A DNA stretch of 64,000 nt from Thalassotalea_B piscium_A (GTDB lineage: Bacteria > Pseudomonadota > Gammaproteobacteria > Enterobacterales > Alteromonadaceae). Within the stretch, counting starts at the first letter, position 1. Every line of letters begins with the position of its first letter. Shown piece after piece: positions 61,638-64,000 of the stretch. The notes under the pieces were generated by a model that was not told the DNA's origin, made no database searches, and saw nothing but the letters and a program-made list of their open reading frames with translations. Location: positions 2,976,001 to 3,040,000 of the forward strand of contig CP186339.1 in the NCBI GenBank assembly GCA_049347715.1, in the 5' to 3' direction. The translations under genes were made by a program, and so were the position numbers.

Positions 61638-62258
61638 TCAATTAAAGGATAAAGGTCGCTTAAAGTTGCGCCAATCAATAGCACAAGAAAGCAACAACTC
61701 TCTTAAGGTTGGTATCACAGGATTGGTTTTATGGTCATTTAACCATGCATGACCGGCACAAGCGGCAGTCATAACACGTTTATTGGGTTTTAATAACCGA
61801 ATAGAAGAATGGTCTAACTCATCTACTGATAAACTAAACCAACCATGCGCATTGGTACGAAAACGTTTGTTTTCATTATCAACTCTATCAATAGAATCAA
61901 GCGCAATATGAGTATTTGTGGCTATAGGAATCACTAAACCTGGCACTAGTCCTATAGATGAATACCAAGCACTGATCATTGTAATATCTTGACCTGCTAA
62001 TGGCATATTGCCACCTTGTTTAGCAAACCAGGTAGCATTTTGTATATCAAGTTTAAGGGGGGATTTCACTTCGGTCATTAAGTGTGCGGTACGTTTAACA
62101 TAATACGGTAAACTTTTTATTTTACCCTGCAGGGAACTTAGCGAATGAATATCAGCGCAAGCCATTAACTTCAGTTCTCTTTCATATAAAGCACAGCAAA
62201 GCTCAGCTAACTCAGGTAACTGCTCTTGTTCTCGCCAGAATGAAACTTGCTCTGTCAT
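61638..62258 (-). CDS. Conserved-looking hypothetical protein (206 aa)
   Basis: Soluble protein with no signal peptide or TM. Blocks such as ATWFAKQGGNMPLAGQDITM, MISAWYSSIGLVPGLVIP and RVMTAACAGHAWLND look well conserved but I do not know the family. It lies between ftsB and a PEP-CTERM gene; a hairpin terminator lies just upstream of its start, so it has its own promoter within ~90 bp. Confidence 0.7.
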   Translation of the reverse strand: MTEQVSFWREQEQLPELAELCCALYERELKLMACADIHSLSSLQGKIKSLPYYVKRTAHLMTEVKSPLKLDIQNATWFAKQGGNMPLAGQDITMISAWYSSIGLVPGLVIPIATNTHIALDSIDRVDNENKRFRTNAHGWFSLSVDELDHSSIRLLKPNKRVMTAACAGHAWLNDHKTNPVIPTLRELLLSCAIDWRNFKRPLSFN

Positions 62259-62361
62259 CAGGTATTGAATGCTTTTTAAATAATTATCGCTTAAGGTTTA
62301 AGCATACTTTATTGTTATCAAAAGATAAATAATAGGTTTTATCTTAATTTCTGATACAAAA

Positions 62362-62382
62362 AAGCCACTTTAAAAGTGGCTG
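62362..62382. terminator. Terminator between PEP-CTERM gene and the 206-aa gene
   Basis: Hairpin AGCCACTTT / AAAGTGGCT with A-run on one side and T-rich on the other, located after the stop of the minus-strand PEP-CTERM gene. Confidence 0.82.
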
Positions 62383-62415
62383 TTTATTTTTGATATTTAA
62401 TTTAGACGTTAGTCA

Positions 62416-63033
62416 TTAGTTAAAAAACTTTCTTCTTGCTTGAAGACCAATCAAACCAAGTGAGAATATTAATAATGTTGAAGGTTCAGGTACCGATGTA
62501 GTAGTACAAGGAATACCTGGAGTAGGTACACAAGTACTGCCACCACCGCCATTTGCACTGCCATCATCCACGTTTAATACTGATTTACCTAAGGTAACTA
62601 ACCACCCAGAGTCAATATCCATTCTTACTTGTAAACCTGCATTAACCTGTGTATTCGCCCAAGCATAACTTGATAGATCAAATTGAGAAAAGTCCCACTC
62701 TTGATTACGTCCAGTTAAGTTACCTAAAGAAATCCAAATACTACCATCAAATACTGATATATCATCTTGTTCAGATGGTGAATCAACATCAAATGCTGAG
62801 ATATCAAGGATTATTGAAGTAAAAGTACCGGCAATAGCGTTATGAACCCAACCCCAACCATCACTTGAACCACGGTAATATGGTGAATTATTTTTATTAG
62901 CATCTACATCAACAAAATATTCTGTTGCTGTATTGCTATTGTATTCTTGAACATCTGTAATTAATGTTGCTGAAGCGCTCATGCTAAAAACACTAACTAA
63001 ACCAATGATTGTATTCCGTATTATTGCTTTCAA
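62416..63033 (-). CDS. PEP-CTERM sorting-domain protein (second)
   Basis: 205 residues from TTG 63033, chosen because AAGGAAAG lies directly before it and it gives a proper signal peptide (LKAIIRNTIIGLVSVFSMSASA); a longer frame to 63114 adds a Trp/Tyr-rich leader without support. C-terminal tail VPEPSTLLIFSLGLIGLQ, then ARRKFFN. A Gly/Ser linker with CVPTPGIPCTT comes before it. The body is beta-rich (WGWVHNAIAGTFTSIILDIS), suggestive of a lectin-like or jelly-roll domain, unproven. Same sorting route as the protein at 3547-4179. Confidence 0.85.
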   Translation of the reverse strand: MKAIIRNTIIGLVSVFSMSASATLITDVQEYNSNTATEYFVDVDANKNNSPYYRGSSDGWGWVHNAIAGTFTSIILDISAFDVDSPSEQDDISVFDGSIWISLGNLTGRNQEWDFSQFDLSSYAWANTQVNAGLQVRMDIDSGWLVTLGKSVLNVDDGSANGGGGSTCVPTPGIPCTTTSVPEPSTLLIFSLGLIGLQARRKFFN

Positions 63034-63283
63034 TTTGCTTTCCTTAATATTGTTTAATAAATAAATATAATTTCCCAGCCATAAGCAAAGACTATACCAA
63101 AAACAAAAATACAATTAAATTCAACAACTTGACCAAAATCATTTAGTTAAAAAAATGTAAAATAAAGGTTACTGTAAAGTTTCCTGACACTACCTTGAGT
63201 ACTATAAATTTATTTGCTATTGAGTCGTTAAACAAAATGCTATGATATTTTTATTTAGTTCCTTATAAATCCTCGAGAAAAAC

Positions 63284-64000
63284 ATGTTTGAAAACACACC
63301 AGCAGCTGAATCTGAAAATGCTGTAAAATCAGTCGACACAAATACTGTGCTGAGCAGTATAGAACCGGTTAATTTATTAAAAGATGAACTTAACCAAATG
63401 AGTCATATCTATAATATTATTATTGATTTCTTTGCCAATTATACCTTTCAACTCATTGGCGCTTTTATCATTTTCATCATTGGTTATTGGCTTGCAGGTA
63501 AAATAGCAAAAACAGTGCTTAAACTATGTCAAAAACATAACCTCGATATCACCTTAAGTCACTTCCTTGCCAATACCACTAAAATGGTCATTGTTGTAAT
63601 GATAGCAATTGTCTCCCTCAATAAGTTAGGTATTAGTGTTACCCCTTTTATTGCTGCTATAGGTGCAATTTCATTAGGTGCAGGTCTTGCTTTACAAGGG
63701 CTATTGGCCAACTATGCGGCAGGGTTTAATATTATTATTATTCGCCCTTTTGTAGTTGGTGATACTATAACTGTTCAAGGGGTTACAGGTTTAGTTAAAG
63801 AAGTTTTACTAGCTTATACCGTTATTGTCGATGAAGATGACGTTAAAATTACCATTCCAAATAAACATATAGTTGGAGAAGTCTTACATAATTCAAAAGA
63901 TAACTCGTTATTAGAACTCTCTGTTGGTATCGCCTACAAAGAAAATCCATTAGCCGTTATAAAAATCCTTGAAGAGGTTATCGCCAAATTAGGTATAGCG
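63284..64000 (+). CDS. MscS-family mechanosensitive channel (partial, runs off the window)
   Basis: 239 codons from ATG 63284 with no stop before the window ends. An N-terminal ~60-residue polar part (MFENTPAAESENAVKS...) is followed by TM1 (FQLIGAFIIFIIGYWLAG), TM2 (KMVIVVMIAIVSLNKLG) and the pore-lining TM3 AIGAISLGAGLALQGLLANY, AAGFNIIIIRPF, then the beta domain (VVGDTITVQG...VKITIPNKHIVGE). This is the small MscS type, releasing solutes on hypo-osmotic shock. Confidence 0.92.
   Translation, partial: MFENTPAAESENAVKSVDTNTVLSSIEPVNLLKDELNQMSHIYNIIIDFFANYTFQLIGAFIIFIIGYWLAGKIAKTVLKLCQKHNLDITLSHFLANTTKMVIVVMIAIVSLNKLGISVTPFIAAIGAISLGAGLALQGLLANYAAGFNIIIIRPFVVGDTITVQGVTGLVKEVLLAYTVIVDEDDVKITIPNKHIVGEVLHNSKDNSLLELSVGIAYKENPLAVIKILEEVIAKLGIA

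Noticed and set aside
1..64000. tRNA or rRNA genes
   Set aside because: No cloverleaf with a GTTCRANNC-type T arm and no rRNA-like segment was seen by eye; a tRNAscan run would settle it.

Overview
The window reads as a low-GC marine gammaproteobacterial chromosome, most probably of the Alteromonadales (Colwellia/Thalassotalea-like). The evidence is the core gene set and order (ftsB-ispD-ispF-truD-surE-pcm-yqaA-nlpD-rpoS; recA divergent from mutS; ytjB divergent from serB; prfC-argS), PEP-CTERM proteins, and an A+T-rich, cold-marine codon style. The genus is an inference; no 16S rRNA gene is present.

Layout. 1-22.2 kb is ordinary core: small membrane proteins, an outer-membrane barrel protein, dbpA, a PEP-CTERM protein, prfC, argS, an HDOD regulator, a TatD nuclease, ytjB/serB, a GFA protein, a large PilZ protein, radA, and a metA-metH operon behind a four-box MetJ operator. 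22.3-41.3 kb is an 18.8-kb accessory island bounded by two 98% identical 183-bp direct repeats. It carries a decayed ABC-three-component defence operon, a signalling cluster (Ser/Thr kinase, PPP phosphatase, ECF sigma factor, three lipoproteins and a subtilase, one lipoprotein having a HELIH metalloprotease motif), a methyltransferase-like protein that has lost its NPPF motif, and wrecked TniQ transposition genes. 41.2-48.2 kb is a chromosomal integron. The integrase is cut down to about 25 N-terminal residues, at the edge of the right-hand island repeat. An SOS-box promoter points at the attI point, followed by about six cassettes with recognisable attC sites. For the first four cassettes the 5' end is exactly complementary to the R'' box of its own attC, so the cassette borders are certain. 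48.4-64 kb is core again: recA with its SOS promoter, mutS, a TonB receptor with a divergent MerR metal regulator, the rpoS-to-ftsB block, a second PEP-CTERM protein and a partial MscS channel.

How the parts fit. The cassettes look like accessory and defence cargo: a HEPN-STAND NTPase, an unrecognised soluble-plus-membrane gene pair, a SpoU methyltransferase, a Zn-ribbon membrane protein, a tiny membrane protein and a circularly permuted acyl-carrier-like protein lacking the phosphopantetheine serine. With IntI gone the array should be frozen unless another integrase acts in trans; the most distal attC sites are already decaying and one is split by an IS1111-type remnant. Frameshifts and stops concentrate in the island while long core genes are intact, which argues for real decay over sequencing error. 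All family assignments were made by eye from motifs; no searches were run.
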